A stretch of 9,894 nucleotides of DNA from positions 1 through 9,894 of the forward strand of contig JAEZCZ010000086.1 in assembly GCA_023433305.1 (NCBI GenBank), given 5' to 3'. Of this stretch, positions 8,417-9,894 are shown in pieces. This DNA is from Pseudomonadota bacterium. GTDB lineage: Bacteria; Pseudomonadota; Alphaproteobacteria; Sphingomonadales; Sphingomonadaceae. The notes under the pieces are model-generated. The model was not told the DNA's origin. It was given only the letters and a program-made list of their open reading frames with translations, and did not search any database. Numbering within the stretch: position 1 is the first letter of the stretch; each line of letters starts with the position of its first letter. Made by a program: the position numbers and the translations under genes.

Positions 8417-9208
8417 GGGTTTCCTGCGGCGCCGCGCGAAGACCGCGGCCGCGCCGGCTCCAAACAGCAGCACCATCGAGGGCTCCGGCACTTTCGTGCC
8501 CGAGGTCGATCCGCAGTGATAGCAGCCCGAGCTGCTGCCGCTGGTCGAGCTGCTGGTGGAACTGCTGGTGGACGTCGAAGTCGAGGTGCTGGTCGAGCTT
8601 GACGTGCTGGTGGAGCTCGAGGTGCTCGACGTGACGTTGCCCGAGGTCGAGCTGGTGGTCGACACGTTGCCCGAGCTGGTCGAGGTCGAACTGCCGCCGG
8701 TCGATGTCGACGTCGAGCTGCCTCCCGACGAAGTCGAACTCGAGCTGCCTCCGGACGAAGTGGAGGTCGAGCTGCCGGTGCTGGAATTGTCGTTGTCGAT
8801 GGTGATCTCGACGGTGGTGGCGCCGCCGCTGCTGCTGCCGCCGAAGAACCCGCCGAAGAAGCCGCCGGTGCTGCCGCCCCAGCCGCCCGAGCCGCCGATC
8901 ACGACCGGCGCGCCGCCCCCGCCACCGCAACAGGCCATGGCCGGCTGAGGGGGAAGCGGCAGGGCGACGGGAACATCGACGTATTCGGGAAGCGGCGGAG
9001 GCGCCTCGACCACTTCCTCGGGCTTCGGGATGACGCGCCGGGCGCGGCGTTCCTTGACGTACTTCACCGGCCGCTCGCCCTTGACGAGCTTGCCCGACTT
9101 GTAGGCGGTCTCCGCCGCCTGCGGTTCGGCGACGTGGACCGCCCCCCCGATGAGCGCGCCACCGGCAGCCGCGGCGGCCAGTTTGGCGAAGGCTGTACGT
9201 ACCGACAT
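8399..9208 (-). CDS. Secreted Ser/Thr/Gly-rich PEP-CTERM sorting-domain protein
   Basis: The 269-residue product carries a C-terminal PEP-CTERM tripartite signal: VPEPS (240-244), a hydrophobic helix (MVLLFGAGAAAVF, about 245-257) and the basic cluster ARRRRK. In this family an exosortase (EpsH type) recognises the signal at the cytoplasmic membrane and processes the protein, usually in exopolysaccharide-producing bacteria. No exosortase is in this window. The order is: N-terminal signal segment (about 1-32), a Lys/Arg-rich stretch (about 38-62), a Pro-rich stretch (PPPLPEYVDVPVALPLPPQP, about 70-89), CC plus Gly-rich (91-128), a short TTVEITIDNDN, then almost pure Ser/Thr/Gly (142-227) with a 9-residue period, and CYHC (C229, C232) just before the sorting signal. 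The purine-rich GAGAGAGAAG upstream supports the ATG at 9208. The Ser/Thr tract suggests heavy glycosylation or a flexible surface stalk, which is inference. The family call is firm and the function unknown. Confidence 0.88.
   Translation of the reverse strand: MSVRTAFAKLAAAAAGGALIGGAVHVAEPQAAETAYKSGKLVKGERPVKYVKERRARRVIPKPEEVVEAPPPLPEYVDVPVALPLPPQPAMACCGGGGGAPVVIGGSGGWGGSTGGFFGGFFGGSSSGGATTVEITIDNDNSSTGSSTSTSSGGSSSSTSSGGSSTSTSTGGSSTSTSSGNVSTTSSTSGNVTSSTSSSTSTSSSTSTSTSTSTSSSTSSSTSGSSSGCYHCGSTSGTKVPEPSMVLLFGAGAAAVFARRRRKPVAQVA
8631..8785. repeat. 27-bp minisatellite-like repeats in the Ser/Thr tract
   Basis: Read on the plus strand, three adjacent 27-bp units begin GAACTGCC or GAGCTGCC at 8688, 8715 and 8742; the last two match at 23 of 27 bases. 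Diverged copies lie on both sides: 8661-8687 and a 30-bp version at 8631-8660 share ACGTTGCCCGAG, and a partial unit begins at 8769. In protein terms this is the 9-residue spacing of GG or GN at residues 153, 162, 171 and 180, with a 10-residue step to 190. Confidence 0.75.
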
Positions 9209-9434
9209 GACTTCTCTCTCAGCAGCCTGGGATGGCTCGAGGGGTCCGAAAGGACCGCCCGGCGCTTCCCCGTGCTGCCAAGAACGCGCGGAATCGCTTG
9301 ATCGGCAATCGAATTAACCAGATTCCGAGCGCCGGAATCGCGATTTTCGGGGCCGGGAACGGGCCGTGAACCCGCTCTGTCCCGATCTGGAACCGAACCG
9401 AGGGCAGTTGCGAACGGCTCTCTGCCCGATTGCG
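9209..9434. promoter_or_regulatory. 226-bp control region upstream of the PEP-CTERM gene and downstream of ruvB
   Basis: Both neighbours read leftward, so this holds the ruvB 3' end and the PEP-CTERM promoter. It contains CGGAATCGC twice (9289-9297 and 9333-9341), an inverted GATTCCG at 9321-9327, and a 5-bp hairpin GGTCC-GAAA-GGACC at 9243-9256. A tandem 11-bp near-duplicate lies at 9350-9371. A weak GGGCAG/CTGCCC pair (9402-9407 with 9422-9427) may be the ruvB terminator. No convincing -35/-10 pair was found. Confidence 0.4.
9321..9339. repeat. Perfect inverted repeat GATTCCG/CGGAATC, candidate operator
   Basis: The 7-bp arms at 9321-9327 and 9333-9339 flank AGCGC. A third copy of the half-site, CGGAATC with the same GC extension, lies at 9289-9295. 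The spacing and repetition in a promoter region suggest a transcription-factor site for the leftward PEP-CTERM gene. Confidence 0.4.
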
Positions 9435-9894
9435 CTACTTTCCCGGGTCGAACAGGCCGGCCTGGGAGCCGCTTGGCGGGGTGATTCCCAGGTGATTCCA
9501 ACCCGCATCGTTGAGGCAGCGCCCCCGCGCCGTGCGCGCGACGAGGCCGAGCTGGATCAGGAACGGCTCGACCACGTCCTCGATCGTGTCGCGCGGCTCG
9601 GCGAGGCCCGCGGCGAGCGTTTCCACCCCGACCGGGCCGCCTTTGTAGGTGCCGGCGATCATCGTCAGGTAGCGGCGGTCCATCGCGTCGAGACCGAGCG
9701 AATCCACCTCGAGCCGCGTCAAAGCCTGGTCGGCGAGGTCGGCGGTGATGGTCGCTGCGCCGGCGACATGCGCGAAGTCGCGCACGCGGCGCAGCAGGCG
9801 GCCGGCGATACGGGGCGTGCCGCGGGCGCGTCGGGCAATTTCGCGGGCGCCGTCACGGGAGATCGGAATATTCATCACCCGCGCACCGCGGGTC
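9435..9894 (-). CDS. ruvB: Holliday junction branch migration ATPase RuvB, C-terminal part (cut by window edge)
   Basis: About 152 codons of the RuvB C-terminus are present; the gene enters from beyond the right edge in the frame whose first whole codon is at 9893-9891 (reading TRGARVMNIPIS). RuvB is the hexameric AAA+ motor that, with RuvA, drives Holliday-junction branch migration in recombinational repair. Visible hallmarks are the sensor-2 motif GTPRIAGRLLRRVRDFA at the end of the AAA+ small domain. The C-terminal winged-helix domain follows with MDRRYLTMIAGTYKGGPVGVETLAAGLAE and DTIEDVVEPFLIQLGLVARTARGR. The typical RuvB is about 340 residues, so the Walker A and B parts and the true start lie outside. 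An internal in-frame GTG at 9878 is not the gene start. The coding end at 9435 (TAG) is clear. Confidence 0.96.
   Translation of the reverse strand, partial: TRGARVMNIPISRDGAREIARRARGTPRIAGRLLRRVRDFAHVAGAATITADLADQALTRLEVDSLGLDAMDRRYLTMIAGTYKGGPVGVETLAAGLAEPRDTIEDVVEPFLIQLGLVARTARGRCLNDAGWNHLGITPPSGSQAGLFDPGK

Noticed and set aside
8631..8785. The regular 27-bp repeats as a CRISPR array.
   Set aside because: The units are directly adjacent without unique spacers, are coding in the minus frame with a 9-residue period, and no cas gene is present.
8556..8948. A 130-codon plus-strand frame opposite the PEP-CTERM repeats, encoding repeated ELPPDEVEVELP-like units.
   Set aside because: The repeat pattern is simply the complement of the Ser/Thr repeat DNA. 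There is no signal peptide or domain, and the minus-strand protein has a clear sorting signal.
9243..9297. A possible sigma-54 promoter (TTGGCA on the minus strand near 9275) for the PEP-CTERM gene.
   Set aside because: The GG-N10-GC spacing is not met: TTGGCA is followed by a GC-rich stretch without a matching TTGC element at the right distance.
9402..9427. GGGCAG/CTGCCC as a ruvB terminator.
   Set aside because: Only 6 bp of stem with a 14-nt loop and no T-tract; it is mentioned in the control-region entry but not called on its own.

Overview
The window is GC-rich, densely packed bacterial chromosome. It most likely comes from an alphaproteobacterium of the Sphingomonadales (Sphingomonas/Erythrobacter/Novosphingobium type). 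This is an inference from the wording of the IspG, AcnA and RuvB proteins, the high G/C at third codon positions, the aspartic-protease and L,D-transpeptidase families present, and a PEP-CTERM exopolysaccharide-associated protein. No tRNA, rRNA, insertion sequence, phage gene, toxin-antitoxin pair or CRISPR array is visible.

Layout, left to right. (1) 6-1717, plus strand: ispG (isoprenoid MEP pathway) followed 41 bp later by a membrane-anchored retropepsin-like aspartic protease. (2) 1718-2191, minus strand: an unrecognised lipoprotein whose stop codon directly abuts the protease stop. (3) 2276-2899, plus: a Tat-exported YkuD_2-type murein L,D-transpeptidase, divergent from the lipoprotein. 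(4) 2944-4287, minus: a second, YcbB-like L,D-transpeptidase facing it tail to tail. (5) 4442-5326, plus: an EamA/DMT ten-helix transporter, divergent from that transpeptidase. (6) 5323-5517, minus: a 64-residue single-helix protein whose stop overlaps the transporter stop in a shared CTAG, and which is divergent from acnA. (7) 5631-8306, plus: acnA (TCA-cycle aconitase). (8) 8399-9208, minus: a secreted Ser/Thr/Gly-rich PEP-CTERM protein encoded partly by 27-bp repeats. (9) 9435-9894, minus: the C-terminal part of ruvB, running off the right edge.

The central half (1175-4287) is an envelope-biology cluster: a periplasm-facing protease, a lipoprotein and two unrelated peptidoglycan L,D-transpeptidases. 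ispG, acnA and ruvB are core housekeeping genes. I see no complete new multi-gene system. The items most worth a second look are the repeat-built PEP-CTERM protein and its upstream GGAATCGC repeats, the small membrane protein divergent from acnA, the unrecognised lipoprotein, and several well-formed inverted repeats in intergenic regions. No gene-free stretch exceeds 300 bp; the longest is 9209-9434.
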